Shown here: positions 42,576 through 52,710 of the stretch, in pieces
How positions within the stretch are numbered: position 1 is the stretch's first letter
Layout of the letters: every line of letters starts with the position of its first letter
Assembly: GCA_027490995.1 (NCBI GenBank)
Contig: JAIXWY010000011.1
Span: forward strand, 620,001-684,000
Length of the DNA: 64,000 bases
DNA from: Opitutaceae bacterium
GTDB lineage: Bacteria; Verrucomicrobiota; Verrucomicrobiia; Opitutales; Opitutaceae
Reading direction: 5' to 3'
Program-made: the position numbers and the translations under genes
Notes under the pieces: generated by a model
The model's database searches: none
Told to the model about the DNA's origin: nothing
What the model saw: the letters and a program-made list of their open reading frames with translations, nothing else

Positions 42576-43504
42576 GGGCGTTCCTCCGTCGGCACCGCTT
42601 CACCGGCCGTAAGGCGGAGAAAAGCCTCTTCAAGGGAGACGCGCCGGACCTGCAGCGAAACGAGTCCCGCTCCCCCAGCCTGCATCCGCTGCGTCAAGGC
42701 GATCACGGCCTCCGACGGATGGCGCGTGTAGGCGGTGAGCCGGGAACCGCTCACTTCTCCTTCCTCCAGATCCGGCACCTCCTGTAGCCATGCACCAGGG
42801 ATGGACGCGGTCGACTCCAACTCGACCCGGTGCCGTTCCTCCACACGAGCCAGCAGCGCCTGCGGCACCCCTTCGGCGAGAATGCGTCCGCCGGCGAGAA
42901 TCGCGATCCGGTCGCACAACGCCTCCGCCTCCTCCAAATAATGCGTCGAGAGCACCACGGCACAGCCATCCGCGCGCGCACGCCGGATCTCCGTGTGCAG
43001 GCTTGCCCGCACCACGGGATCCAATCCCGCCGTCGGTTCATCCAAAACCAACACATCCGGACGACCCACGAACGCCAACGCGAGCGCCAGCCGCTGACGC
43101 TCGCCGCCAGAGAGCCCCTCGAAGCGCGCGTTCACCATCGCCGCCAACCCGAATCGCTCCAGCAATTCAGCCGCCGGCACGGGATTCGGGTAAAGGGCCG
43201 CAAAGAGGCGCACCGCCTCCCGTACCGTGATCCGCTCCGGCAGGAGCGTCGCCTGCAAGACCGCCCCGATCTTGCGCCGCGATTCACCCGGATGGCGTCG
43301 CAGATCAACACCCGCGAGCTCAAGGGTGCCCGCATCGGGCTGCCGCAGGCCGAGCAAACATTCCAGAGTCGTGGTCTTGCCCGCGCCGTTGGCACCGAGA
43401 AGACCGAAGACCTCTCCCCGCGAGACCGCGAAGCTGACTCCGCGCACCGCCTCCCTCTCACCGTAGCTTTTCCGCAGATCACGAACCGTCACCGCGGGTT
43501 TCAT
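42572..43504 (-). CDS. ABC transporter ATP-binding protein (exporter type)
   Basis: A 310-residue ATPase with Walker A GANGAGKTT at about 38-46, signature LSGGERQ near 130, Walker B VLVLDEPTAGLDP near 150 and the switch His in LSTHYLEE. The C-terminal 80 residues (ARVEERHRVELES and following) resemble the extensions of drug, lipid or polysaccharide exporters. It pairs with the overlapping permease. It starts only 18 bases after the membrane cytochrome gene, so it is probably co-transcribed with the PSD1/DUF1501 series. Confidence 0.92.
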   Translation of the reverse strand: MKPAVTVRDLRKSYGEREAVRGVSFAVSRGEVFGLLGANGAGKTTTLECLLGLRQPDAGTLELAGVDLRRHPGESRRKIGAVLQATLLPERITVREAVRLFAALYPNPVPAAELLERFGLAAMVNARFEGLSGGERQRLALALAFVGRPDVLVLDEPTAGLDPVVRASLHTEIRRARADGCAVVLSTHYLEEAEALCDRIAILAGGRILAEGVPQALLARVEERHRVELESTASIPGAWLQEVPDLEEGEVSGSRLTAYTRHPSEAVIALTQRMQAGGAGLVSLQVRRVSLEEAFLRLTAGEAVPTEERP

Positions 43505-43522
43505 AGATCGGTGCGCCGTCGT

Positions 43523-45016
43523 CTAGGGCTTTTCCAGATCGGGCGCGGCATAAACCAGCAGGCCGGCCCGTGAGCGCAGCGGCTTCAGGGTCGGCTCATC
43601 CACCGCGGTCCCCGTCAGGTTCAAGGTCTGTAAACCGACCACCTTGGCGAGCAAGACCACACCGTTGGGGGTGACCGCAGTTTGCGTGAGATCGAGTCGG
43701 CGAAGGTTCGGCCAGAGGGCAATCTCGGCCAGGGCCCGATCCGTCACCGCTGTCCGGGCCAGCTCCGCATCAACCACCAGCTCCCGCAGGTCACCCAGTG
43801 CCGCAATGGCGTCGTCGGTGCAGCGGGTCGGCGAGCTCGCCGTGCGCAGAATCACTCCGTCCGTGCCCACTTGCGACACCGGGACCAAGCGAAGGCCCCA
43901 CGCGCGCTCCCAGGCCCGAATGGCTTCAACGTGCGGGTGATAATCCGGCGCCGCGAGTGCAACGGCAGCGGGCTTCACCACCGCGGAGACGGTGATGCCC
44001 GCCAACTCGGAGAGCGGCGCATCAGGCGAAGCGCCAGCATTGATCCACTGCTCGATCCACTTGGTCTCTTCCGCAGTAAGAGGCTTCTTGCCGTCTGTGG
44101 GCATGAACTCTTCGTCGTCGTGCGGCAGGGTGATCCGGCGGTAGAGCTCGCTGCGCGCCGCATCTCCTGGCTCGATCGAAGGGCCGCTGTCGCCTCCGAC
44201 CAAGAGGTACTCGTATCCATCCATCCGCAGCCCTCCCTTGGTCTTGTTCGGATTGTGACACGAGACACAGGTCCGATCAAAGGCCGGCATGATGCGTTCA
44301 TCGAAGAACGAGACCGGACGGGCGACGGGCGCGCCAGGCTCGCCCGCCCCGACGGGCGCAGCCTCGTCGGCAGTAGGTGGGCGAGCCGACTTCTTTGCGC
44401 GCTCCGGCAGGCCCAGCCAGCGACGCAGCGGCGCAGGCATATGCTCCTCCAGGTAACGCTCGCCATGCGTCAGCTGACCTCCCTGATGCGAGGTCCACAC
44501 GAGAAGTCCCAGCGCCGCCACCAGCACGACGGGATAAAGAATGCCGACGCTTCCAGGGCCGCGGCGCACGAGTTGCCGACGCAAGAGGGCCGCAAGCAGA
44601 ACCGCCATCGAGAGCAGGGAGCCGCCCCACATGTGGTCGTTCACCAGCTCGCCGGAATAACCGCCCGCCCGCGCAAGGAGCCAACCCAGCACCGTGGCCG
44701 TCACCGAGCCGGCCACGGTCAGCCAAAGGATGAAGCCCACCGAGGCGCGTAGATGGCGACCGCGACGGAAGAAGCCTCCGATCTCCATGAGCGGCACCAC
44801 CGCCAGCAAGGCGATCGGGAAGTGAAGGAACAGCGGGTGCAGCCGACCAAAAAACACCGCCAGCGAGGAGCGCTCCTGCCCATCCGCTGGCCACAGCAGG
44901 GGCATCGCGGATAAACCTGCAACCACGAGCAAACAGAGCAACGCAGTGAACAGTCGCCGCGGGCGCCCATACTTGTTCTCCGCACCAGGAGGGAGAGAAG
45001 AGGGTGTGTCAGGCAT
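43523..45016 (-). CDS. Membrane-bound planctomycete-type cytochrome c protein (DUF2231-like helices, CxxCH, LRR-like tail)
   Basis: The 497-residue protein begins with about five membrane helices (21-190) resembling DUF2231 membrane domains. A planctomycete-type c-heme segment has CVSCH at C250-H254, within FDRTCVSCHNPNKTKGGLRMDGY. The tail (about 395-490) has leucine-rich strands such as LWPNLRRLDLTQTAV. The mixture suggests a redox protein anchored in the inner membrane facing the periplasm. It follows DUF1501 by 62 bases and precedes the ABC ATPase by 18. The start follows TCCTTTTTTCTTCC. Confidence 0.78.
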   Translation of the reverse strand: MPDTPSSLPPGAENKYGRPRRLFTALLCLLVVAGLSAMPLLWPADGQERSSLAVFFGRLHPLFLHFPIALLAVVPLMEIGGFFRRGRHLRASVGFILWLTVAGSVTATVLGWLLARAGGYSGELVNDHMWGGSLLSMAVLLAALLRRQLVRRGPGSVGILYPVVLVAALGLLVWTSHQGGQLTHGERYLEEHMPAPLRRWLGLPERAKKSARPPTADEAAPVGAGEPGAPVARPVSFFDERIMPAFDRTCVSCHNPNKTKGGLRMDGYEYLLVGGDSGPSIEPGDAARSELYRRITLPHDDEEFMPTDGKKPLTAEETKWIEQWINAGASPDAPLSELAGITVSAVVKPAAVALAAPDYHPHVEAIRAWERAWGLRLVPVSQVGTDGVILRTASSPTRCTDDAIAALGDLRELVVDAELARTAVTDRALAEIALWPNLRRLDLTQTAVTPNGVVLLAKVVGLQTLNLTGTAVDEPTLKPLRSRAGLLVYAAPDLEKP

Positions 45017-45078
45017 GGAAGAAAAAAGGATAAGGAGTCAGTCGATCACGCAACGTCAGAGCACAACCTTCGGCCGGG

Positions 45079-46629
45079 TCAGGCGATGAGGTCATGGATG
45101 ACCTTGGCCGGCAGCACCCCGGTCAGCTTCTGGTCCAAGCCTTGGAACTTGAAGGTCAGCCGATTGTGGTCGAAGCCGAACTGGTGCAGCATCGTCGCAT
45201 GCAGATCGCGGATGTGGATCGGGTCCTTGACGATGTTGTACGAGAAGTCGTCGGTCTCTCCGTACGAAAGCCCGCGCTTCATGCCGCCGCCGGCCATCCA
45301 CATGCTGAAGCAACGCGGGTGGTGATCACGTCCGAAGTTATCGGGCTTGAGACCGCCCTGCGAGTAAACCGTGCGACCAAACTCACCTCCCCAGATCACG
45401 AGTGTGTCATCCAGCAGGCCTCGCCGCTTGAGGTCCTCGATCAGAGCGTACGTCGGCTGATCTGAATCGACGGCCAAGTCACGAATTCGCGCCGGCAAGT
45501 CGCCGTGCGTATCCCAGCTCCGCAGGAAGATCTGCGTAAAGCGGACGCCGCGCTCGGCAAGACGACGCGCCATGAGACAGTTGTAGGCAAAGGTACCAGG
45601 CTCCTTGGCGCGTTCGCCGTAGAGATCCCACGTCGACTTGGGCTCCCGCGAGAGATCCGTGAGATCCGGGACCGACGCCTGCATGCGAAACGCCATCTCG
45701 TACTGGGAAACACGCGCGTTGATCTCCGGATCACCGACGCTCTCGTAAAGGTCGCGGTTCATCGCGTTCACGCCATCGATCATCGCGCGACGAACGTTAC
45801 GCGAGATCCCCTCCGGATCTTTCAGGAAGAGCACCGGGTCACTTCCCGAGCGCAGCGCCACGGCGGCGTGCTCCGGGGAAAGGAAGCCGGAGGACCAGAG
45901 TCGATTGGATAACGCCTGAACGTTGGCCTTCACGGGCATCTTCGAGGTCAAGACCACAAAGGTGGGAAGCTCCTCGTTCATCGCTCCCAATCCATACGAC
46001 AGCCATGCGCCGATGGACGGCTTGCCCGCAAACATGCTGCCCGTGGTGATCTGCAGGATCGCCGGCTCGTGGTTGATCGCCTCAGTGTAGAGCGATTTTA
46101 CCACGGTCAGTTCATCCGCCACGCGTGCCGTATAGGGAAAGAGGTTCGAAACCCAGTGCCCGGCCTTGCCGTGCTGCGTGAAACCGAACGGGCTCGGCGC
46201 GACCGGAAGCCGCGACTGACTCGAGGTCATGCCGGTCAACACCTGACCGCCACGCACCGACTCCGGTAGATCCCGATCATACATGTCCTTCAGACCCGGT
46301 TTGTAATCCCACGTCTCGAGTTGCGAGGGGGCGCCGGCCATGAACAGGTAGATCGCACGCTTCGCCCGCGGGGCAAAGTGGGGCGCGAACGACATCGGCG
46401 CATGCGGTTGCGCAAAAGCCGTGGAGGGACTGCGGCCGAGGATGCTCGCGAGTCCCGCCCACGCCAGTGCCTTGCCGGTGCGGCCCAGAAAATGCCGCCT
46501 CGTCTCCAGCTCGAGCCACTCGCGCTTGAGCGAATGGGGCACCGGAAGGTCCCACACCGTGGGACCTTCTCCGGCGTGGTCCGAGCAGAGGTGCGCGTGG
46601 GGATCGTGCTGAGTCGGGTCGGAGGACAT
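45079..46629 (-). CDS. DUF1501 protein with Tat signal
   Basis: The 516-residue protein has a twin-arginine motif at R44-R45 (RRHFLGR) before a hydrophobic stretch, so it should cross the membrane folded. The body matches DUF1501 proteins, an alkaline-phosphatase-superfamily-like fold abundant in Planctomycetes and Verrucomicrobia. IYLFMAGAPSQLETWDYKP, SWDTHGD, IWGGEFGRT and GRDHHPRCFSMWMAGGG are the metal-site and family segments. Its reaction is not established. It is 23 bases after the PSD1 gene, the usual PSD1-DUF1501 pairing in this phylum. Confidence 0.88.
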   Translation of the reverse strand: MSSDPTQHDPHAHLCSDHAGEGPTVWDLPVPHSLKREWLELETRRHFLGRTGKALAWAGLASILGRSPSTAFAQPHAPMSFAPHFAPRAKRAIYLFMAGAPSQLETWDYKPGLKDMYDRDLPESVRGGQVLTGMTSSQSRLPVAPSPFGFTQHGKAGHWVSNLFPYTARVADELTVVKSLYTEAINHEPAILQITTGSMFAGKPSIGAWLSYGLGAMNEELPTFVVLTSKMPVKANVQALSNRLWSSGFLSPEHAAVALRSGSDPVLFLKDPEGISRNVRRAMIDGVNAMNRDLYESVGDPEINARVSQYEMAFRMQASVPDLTDLSREPKSTWDLYGERAKEPGTFAYNCLMARRLAERGVRFTQIFLRSWDTHGDLPARIRDLAVDSDQPTYALIEDLKRRGLLDDTLVIWGGEFGRTVYSQGGLKPDNFGRDHHPRCFSMWMAGGGMKRGLSYGETDDFSYNIVKDPIHIRDLHATMLHQFGFDHNRLTFKFQGLDQKLTGVLPAKVIHDLIA

Positions 46630-46652
46630 GGCGAGAGGGGGGATAGACGCTT

Positions 46653-49600
46653 CTACTTGTTCAGGAACTCATCGAGGTTAAGGAACTGGCTGGCCACCAT
46701 GGTCCAAGCCGCGAGCTCAGCGGTGTCGACGCCAGGAGCGACGCTGGAATCACCCACGCCAAGCAGCAGAATTGCCGCGTTCGCATCGGCACGGTAATGG
46801 GAAATGAACTCCTCCAGCGGCGCCTGAAAGTGCCCTTTCTCCCGAGCCGAAAGCGGGCGGCCCAACGTGAATCCCGCCAAAGCTTGGAGGCGGCCCTCCG
46901 TGCCGGCTTGACCAGAAAGGAGCACGCGCTCGGCCAACTTGCGCGATGCCTCGATCCATTGGCGATCATTCATGGTCACGAAGGCCTGAAGGGGTGTATT
47001 GCTGCGCGGCCGCCGCACACACGCGAGTTCGCGCGAGGGGCTGTCAAAGGTCTCAAAGGCCGGCGGCGGGGACGACCGTTTCCAAAACGTGTAGACACTG
47101 CGGCGATACAACTGATCACCATGACCAACGATGTAGGTACGCGTGTTGGACTCCGGCATGGCCACTTCCTCCCACAGGCCGACCGGCTGATAAGGCTTCA
47201 CCGGCGGACCGCCGATTCGCGACGAAAGCAGCCCGGCCGCCGCCAACGCACTATCCCGCAGTACCTCGCCGTCCATACGATAGCGGGGACCGCGGGCGAG
47301 GAGGCGATTCGCCGGATCCTTCTGCAGGTCGTCCGGACGGACGCGAGCCGACTGCCGATACGTGGCCGAGAGGACCATCGTGCGATACATGCGTTTCACG
47401 TCCCACCCACTCTCCCGGAACTCCACTGCCAACCAGTCGAGCAATTCGGGATGGGTCGGACGCGCCCCCATGACGCCGAAGTCTCCAGGGGTGTCGACGA
47501 GGCCCGTGCCAAACAGCTCCTGCCACATCCGGTTGACCGACACTCGCGCAAAGAGCGGTTGCTCGGGAGTCACCAGCCACTCGGCTAGTCCGCGACGGTT
47601 GCGTGGCTTGCCCTCCGGCAATGGCGGAAGGAAATGCGGGGTCTGCGGCTCGACCCTCTCCGCACGGGCAAAGTAGTCACCACGGGTAAGCACGTCTGCG
47701 AACGCGGGAGTCGCCTTCTCCCGCGCGATGAGCGTGGGCTCACCCGTCTTGGTCAGCTCCTGCAGGCGAGCCTCCGCGGCCGCCAACCTAGCGTGCAGGT
47801 CACGACCCTCTCCGTCCTGTTCTCCGAGGAAGAACCGTTCGGCGGCGATGAAGGCTTCCAGCGTCGACCACTTCGCGGGATCGGGTTGCCGGGCCACGAT
47901 CTCAGCGGCCAGATCTTCAAACGGCCACCGCGCCACTTCCGCAGTGGAGAGCGTGCGGCGGTAAATCCGCACGTCCTGGTAGGTCGTTTCGCGCAGCGGG
48001 GCCGAATCATCACGCCGACCCAAATGCGTCTCGGCGGTCGTGCGAATGCTCTGCCCCGGCTCGAGTGTGTCCGCCACGACTGTGGTCTCGACGCGGCGTC
48101 CGTTGACATACAAGGCGAGGCCGGACGCCCGTCCGGAACCGTCGTAGGTGAATGCAACATGGTGCCACTCGTAGCGCGCGAGTTTCTCGGTCGTCGCGAT
48201 GGTAAGCACGTGTTTCGTGTCGTGCGCGAGGTTTACCTCCAGGCGCGCATCGCGCTGGTAGAGGTCCCAGCCGCGGCCCTCGAGTTTCTTGGCATCGCCC
48301 CGGCGAGCAATCAGTGATCCGTCCCCGGTGTGGCCGCCGCCGGTCTTCTGGCGAAGAATGATCCAACCGCCGACGGAAAGTCCGTCCGCGGTGTCGATGT
48401 CCGCCACGCCGCCCAAGGGCAACCGGGTTGCCATGTCCATGCGCATGCCACCCCACGCCCAGTTGGTCTCACCCCAGACGAGCGGGTTCACTTCCGCGCG
48501 GAACTCGGCGACGGCCGCTCCGGGAGCGGAGTTGCGCACCACGTCACCGCGACCCTCATCGAAACGTAGCCGCAGCTCCAGGCCCGTCGCATCGATCGGC
48601 TTGGGGCGCTGTCCCGTGCTCAGCCATTCCGCCATCAGGCGACGCGAGGCAGCCCGACGCGACTCCAACTTCTCAAGTAACTCCGCCCGGTCCGCAATGG
48701 CCGCCTCCACCTCGGCGCGCCGCCCGGGGGGCGGCAGGCGCAGCACCGGGAGCGGGTCAGGGATGTTGTAATCCCACGGTTTCTCCGCGGTGTTACCCAA
48801 AAATGCGGCCAGCGCATAAAAGTCCCGCGCAGTCAGGGGGTCGAATTTGTGATCGTGACAGGCCGCGCAACCGGTCGTCAGTCCGAGGAAGGTCACCCCG
48901 AAAAACTCCACGCGGTCGCGTGTCTGGTTGATGTAGATTTCCTCGGGAATGGTCCCGCCTTCGTTCGTCGTCAGGTTGCAGCGCATCATGCCCGTCGCCA
49001 CCATCTCCTCAATCGAACGCGCCGGCAGAAGGTCACCGGCAAGCTGCTCGATCACGAAACGATCGAAGGGCTTGTTGCGGTTGAACGCATCGACCACGTA
49101 ATCCCGATAGGGCCAGATCGCTCTGTAGTTATCAAAATGGATACCGTGAGTGTCGGCGTAGCGGACGTAATCGAGCCAGTATCGCGCGCGGTGCTCACCG
49201 AAGCGCGGGCTCGCAAGAAACCGATCCACCGCACGCTCGAAGGCACCCGGAGCGCGATCGTTGAGGAATTGCTCCACCTCCTCGGGGGTCGGGGGTAGAC
49301 CCGTCAGATCAAAGGCAACCCGGCGTAGCAACGTCGGCAGTTCGGCTTCAGGTGAAGGTACCAACCCCGCCGCCGGCAGCGCCGCGCGCACAAAGGCATC
49401 GATCGGGGTCGCCGCCCCCGCAGCTGCCCCACCCTGCGGAACCGCGGGACGCGTGGGCGCGATGAACGCCCAGTGCTCCTGATATTCCGCCCCCTCCGCC
49501 ACCCAGCGCCGCAATGCCGCCACGTCTTGGGGCTTCAGGGTCTTGTGCGCCTCGGGCGGCGGCATGCGGTCCCGGTCGTTCGTCGACTCAATTCGCTGCA

Positions 49601-49997
49601 CCAGAGGGCTGCGATCAGGGTCGCCCGCCACAATCGCGGGCCCGGATTTATCCAGCGGTCGAAAGGCATACTCCGCGCGATCCAGCCGCAGACCCGCTTT
49701 GCGCGAGCCGGGATCGGGCCCATGGCAATGATAGCAGTTTTCCGCCAGAATCGGCTGAATGTGCTCGTTGAAAGCCAGCTTGGTCGGCGCACCCACTGCC
49801 ACGGCCACCGCCGTGGCAGCACCCGAGGGAGACTGCGCGCTCGCCGGCGTCGACGCAGCAGGATCTCCCTCCCGGCGGCCACAGCCAGCCAAGAGGAGTG
49901 CGAGCCCTACCCACACGAACAACGCCAGTCTCAATGAAATTTCAGAAAAAGCTTGGAAGTTCCACGAGACGGCACGGGATGTGGAGGAGCTCAGCAT
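46653..49997 (-). CDS. PSD1 / planctomycete cytochrome C lipoprotein (PSCyt1-PSCyt2-LamG-like-PSD1)
   Basis: The 1114-residue lipoprotein has a lipobox LLAGC (Cys39). The first c-heme site CYHCH is at 88-92 (PSCyt1). The PSCyt2/DUF1549 part (about 185-400) holds a second site, CAACH at C377-H381. A concanavalin-like LamG segment is at about 490-690, and the PSD1/DUF1553 domain covers about 790-1100 with PRNRRGLAEWL and RPTHPELLDWLAVEFRESGWDVKRM. Family members occur in pairs with DUF1501 proteins and have no established reaction; the heme sites indicate redox work at the envelope. The start follows CCCTTTTTACCCC. An 88-base gap with alternative hairpins separates it from the preceding gene. 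Confidence 0.92.
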   Translation of the reverse strand: MLSSSTSRAVSWNFQAFSEISLRLALFVWVGLALLLAGCGRREGDPAASTPASAQSPSGAATAVAVAVGAPTKLAFNEHIQPILAENCYHCHGPDPGSRKAGLRLDRAEYAFRPLDKSGPAIVAGDPDRSPLVQRIESTNDRDRMPPPEAHKTLKPQDVAALRRWVAEGAEYQEHWAFIAPTRPAVPQGGAAAGAATPIDAFVRAALPAAGLVPSPEAELPTLLRRVAFDLTGLPPTPEEVEQFLNDRAPGAFERAVDRFLASPRFGEHRARYWLDYVRYADTHGIHFDNYRAIWPYRDYVVDAFNRNKPFDRFVIEQLAGDLLPARSIEEMVATGMMRCNLTTNEGGTIPEEIYINQTRDRVEFFGVTFLGLTTGCAACHDHKFDPLTARDFYALAAFLGNTAEKPWDYNIPDPLPVLRLPPPGRRAEVEAAIADRAELLEKLESRRAASRRLMAEWLSTGQRPKPIDATGLELRLRFDEGRGDVVRNSAPGAAVAEFRAEVNPLVWGETNWAWGGMRMDMATRLPLGGVADIDTADGLSVGGWIILRQKTGGGHTGDGSLIARRGDAKKLEGRGWDLYQRDARLEVNLAHDTKHVLTIATTEKLARYEWHHVAFTYDGSGRASGLALYVNGRRVETTVVADTLEPGQSIRTTAETHLGRRDDSAPLRETTYQDVRIYRRTLSTAEVARWPFEDLAAEIVARQPDPAKWSTLEAFIAAERFFLGEQDGEGRDLHARLAAAEARLQELTKTGEPTLIAREKATPAFADVLTRGDYFARAERVEPQTPHFLPPLPEGKPRNRRGLAEWLVTPEQPLFARVSVNRMWQELFGTGLVDTPGDFGVMGARPTHPELLDWLAVEFRESGWDVKRMYRTMVLSATYRQSARVRPDDLQKDPANRLLARGPRYRMDGEVLRDSALAAAGLLSSRIGGPPVKPYQPVGLWEEVAMPESNTRTYIVGHGDQLYRRSVYTFWKRSSPPPAFETFDSPSRELACVRRPRSNTPLQAFVTMNDRQWIEASRKLAERVLLSGQAGTEGRLQALAGFTLGRPLSAREKGHFQAPLEEFISHYRADANAAILLLGVGDSSVAPGVDTAELAAWTMVASQFLNLDEFLNK

Positions 49998-50002
49998 GGG
50001 GT

Positions 50003-50076
50003 AAAAAGGGCCTATTCAGCTGCCATAGAAGCCCTCCCGGGCCCGAAGTAAAGCCCGGCGACACAGTTATCGCCGG
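50003..50076 (-). promoter_or_regulatory. Leader with mutually exclusive hairpins before PSD1
   Basis: On the minus strand CCGGCGA/TCGCCGG (50076-50055) comes first. CCGGGC/GCCCGG (50058-50037) follows and shares four bases with it, so both cannot form fully. A weak AGGGC/GCCCT stem then precedes four to five T residues (50007-50003), just before the PSD1 ATG. The layout is like an attenuator, but the stems are short and the genome is GC-rich. Confidence 0.3.
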
Positions 50077-50085
50077 AGTGAATTT

Positions 50086-52710
50086 TCAGTTTTTGAGGCG
50101 CCGAAACATCGCATCCCGGGGCGAGCCGCCAGAGAGGATGTAGGCAACCAGGTCCTGCAATTCACCACCATTGAGCGAATTGATCAGTCCAGCGGGCATC
50201 AGCGAGACGGGGTTGGTGCGGCGTGCCTTGATGGACTGGCGAATCACTCGGGTCGTGTCATCGGGCGCGAAGGGGTTCGTCAGCACGAGGAGCGCGTCGC
50301 CGTCTTCGCCGACGACCCGGCCGGCGAGGGCGGAGCCGTCCGACAGTTCGAAAATCTCGCTACCGTACTGGTCGCTGATCACGTGCGAGGGTTCGACGAT
50401 CGCCTGCAGGAGGTCGTGCACGGAATACCGATTCCCCGCCCCCGTGAGGTCGGGCCCCACCCCACTGCCCACGTCACCGAAACGATGACAAGCGGCGCAC
50501 GCCAGTGCCTGGAACATGGCTTTTCCGCGTTCAAAATCGCGCCCGATCAGGGGAATGTAGACGGCGTCAAGCGCCTGCTCGAGGGTGTAGTCGCGACCAG
50601 GACCCTGGGGGAGCAAGCCTGCCGCGCTCATCGTCGCAGGTGGAGGCTTGGATGCCGCGTCGAGCTCCGCCCGTAACGCCGGGTCCGCCACGCGCGCGAG
50701 CGCATCGCGGCGGATCGCCTGGACAAATCCAGGCAAGCTGAGGCCACCGCGCCATTCGCTGCTGCGGGCAAACCAGGTGAAAAACTCGCGGTGCAGCTCG
50801 GGGGTCCAGCCCGAACGCGCCATTCGGAGGGCTGCCGCGTACGCGATCTGTTGACGGTCCGGTCGACTTTGGGCATGCGCCACGAACGCCTTCGCGTAAC
50901 GGTCGTTGCGCGCAATCAGAGCCTCCGTGTGGGTCGCATCCTCTGGAGGCTCCGCCACAGAAAGAAGGGGCACCAGCAACCGCGGAGCCGCCGCGGCGTC
51001 CAAGTACACGAGCAGTGCAGCTATCTCGCGGTTAGCCAGCGGGTCATCGGTGGGAAAAAGAGCCACCCAGCGCGCAGCCAAGCGATCGCGCAACGCCGCA
51101 TCGGGGTCTCCGAGACGCACGAAAGCGAGTTGCCACGCCCGCAGCAGGGTGCGCCGTTCCTCGCCTCGGCGAGCCGCGAGGTCATGCCGCTCCAGCGCGG
51201 CCCACAACCGCTCGCGCACGTCACCCGAACCCCGGCGCGCGAGCGCGAGCAAGGCTTCCGCTCCCGCCCTTGGATCCGTCTCCACCAGCGCGCGCTCGCG
51301 CCAGAGTTCGGTCGGTTGATGCTCAAGCGCCACACGCGCCACATACCGCAGCGTGCGATCTCCCTCGACCAAAGCCGCCCAAATCGGATCTAAACCACGG
51401 CCCGCCGCCAGCGGCTCCTGCAGGGCTTCCAACTGTCGGCGCCGTTCAACGACGGGGCTAAGTTCGACAACGGGAGCCGGAACCGTGGATTCATTCCCGA
51501 CGTACGTGACGCGATAGAGTGCCGACTGCGTGCGGCGTCCACCCGTCGCAAGGTAAAGCGCGCCGTCCCGCGGATTCACCACGAGGTCCGTCAGCGGCAG
51601 CGGTTTGGCCGCGAGAAACTCCTCCGTCTTGGCCACCACGGTCGATCCGTTGCCGCTCAGGTGCACGGCGTACAGGGTGCCGTACGTCCAGTCCGCCAAG
51701 AACAAGGCCCGCTGGTACCGAGCCGGAAAACGGGCCCCCGTTCCAAAGACCATTCCCGTCGGCGAGCCCGGACCGATGTCAATCACTGTACCCAACGTGT
51801 CAGCGTAGTATTCCGGGTGTCGTCCCGCCCCACTGCGCCACCCAAAGTCCGCCCCCCGCACCACGTGGTTCAACCGCGTGGGGACATACCACGGCGTACC
51901 GAGATCCCACTCCATGTCTGAGTCATAAGTGAACAGCTCGCCCCGATCATCAAACGCCGCATCAAAGGTGTTGCGAAATCCCATCGCCACCAACTCCGGC
52001 TTGGCGCCTTCCAGATCAACACGGACAATGTATCCGCCCGGAGCATACCGTTCTTTCGCGTGCCCGCGCGGATCCCACATCCGCGGGAGCAGGTGATCTT
52101 CGGCCCACGCCACCGGACCTCCGGCGCGCAGATCGGGCGGCAGTTCCGTAAAGTTGCCGTTCACCACGTAGAGCGAGCGTCCATCCGGTCCGGCTAGCAC
52201 CGAGTGCGGGCCATGCTCCTTTCCCCCATCCAAGGGCAGAATCAGTTCCGGAGCGCCGAAACGCCCCTGACCATCAAGGTCGCGCAGGCGGTAGAGACCC
52301 GTCGGCTCCGACTCATTGATCACCACGTACAGACTGCCGTGCGCGTAGAGCACGCCGTGAGCCCCTTTCAATCCTGTCGCGAGCGGCTCAACTGCGGCGG
52401 GCTCCGCACTCCCGAGCGCCGGCGGGCGGATGCGGAACAGGCCGCCGTATTGATCCCCCGCGATCAATCTTCCCTGCGGGTCGACAGTCAGAGCGACCCA
52501 CGATCCCTGCCGGTCCCGCGGTACGGTGTACAACAACTCAAGACGGAAACCCGATGCGATCTGCACCCCGTTTCCCGCGACGGGAGCCTCGAGGGGTGGC
52601 AACTCGGGAGCGCGCCGGGGCTTCCGCGTCGGCTCCGCCGCGATCGCCGCGACGGCGCAACCAGCGAGCAAGACCACCGCTACCCCGCGAAGCACTGGTC
52701 GTCGAATCAC
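50086..52710 (-). CDS. PVC-type heme-binding protein: sugar-dehydrogenase-like propeller plus CxxCH domain
   Basis: The 874-residue secreted protein starts with GTG overlapping the upstream stop (GTGA). A signal segment (VVLLAGC...AAIAAE) is followed by a six-bladed glucose/sorbosone-dehydrogenase-like propeller (about 45-405), a helical HEAT-like region (420-700) and a C-terminal cytochrome domain. Its heme motif CAACH is at C738-H742, followed by GVGPDLTGAGNRYS. These proteins are widespread in Planctomycetes and Verrucomicrobia, where the heme domain is thought to take electrons from the propeller. The neighbouring ThuA-DUF1080 gene points to sugar or polysaccharide use. Confidence 0.87.
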   Translation of the reverse strand: MIRRPVLRGVAVVLLAGCAVAAIAAEPTRKPRRAPELPPLEAPVAGNGVQIASGFRLELLYTVPRDRQGSWVALTVDPQGRLIAGDQYGGLFRIRPPALGSAEPAAVEPLATGLKGAHGVLYAHGSLYVVINESEPTGLYRLRDLDGQGRFGAPELILPLDGGKEHGPHSVLAGPDGRSLYVVNGNFTELPPDLRAGGPVAWAEDHLLPRMWDPRGHAKERYAPGGYIVRVDLEGAKPELVAMGFRNTFDAAFDDRGELFTYDSDMEWDLGTPWYVPTRLNHVVRGADFGWRSGAGRHPEYYADTLGTVIDIGPGSPTGMVFGTGARFPARYQRALFLADWTYGTLYAVHLSGNGSTVVAKTEEFLAAKPLPLTDLVVNPRDGALYLATGGRRTQSALYRVTYVGNESTVPAPVVELSPVVERRRQLEALQEPLAAGRGLDPIWAALVEGDRTLRYVARVALEHQPTELWRERALVETDPRAGAEALLALARRGSGDVRERLWAALERHDLAARRGEERRTLLRAWQLAFVRLGDPDAALRDRLAARWVALFPTDDPLANREIAALLVYLDAAAAPRLLVPLLSVAEPPEDATHTEALIARNDRYAKAFVAHAQSRPDRQQIAYAAALRMARSGWTPELHREFFTWFARSSEWRGGLSLPGFVQAIRRDALARVADPALRAELDAASKPPPATMSAAGLLPQGPGRDYTLEQALDAVYIPLIGRDFERGKAMFQALACAACHRFGDVGSGVGPDLTGAGNRYSVHDLLQAIVEPSHVISDQYGSEIFELSDGSALAGRVVGEDGDALLVLTNPFAPDDTTRVIRQSIKARRTNPVSLMPAGLINSLNGGELQDLVAYILSGGSPRDAMFRRLKN

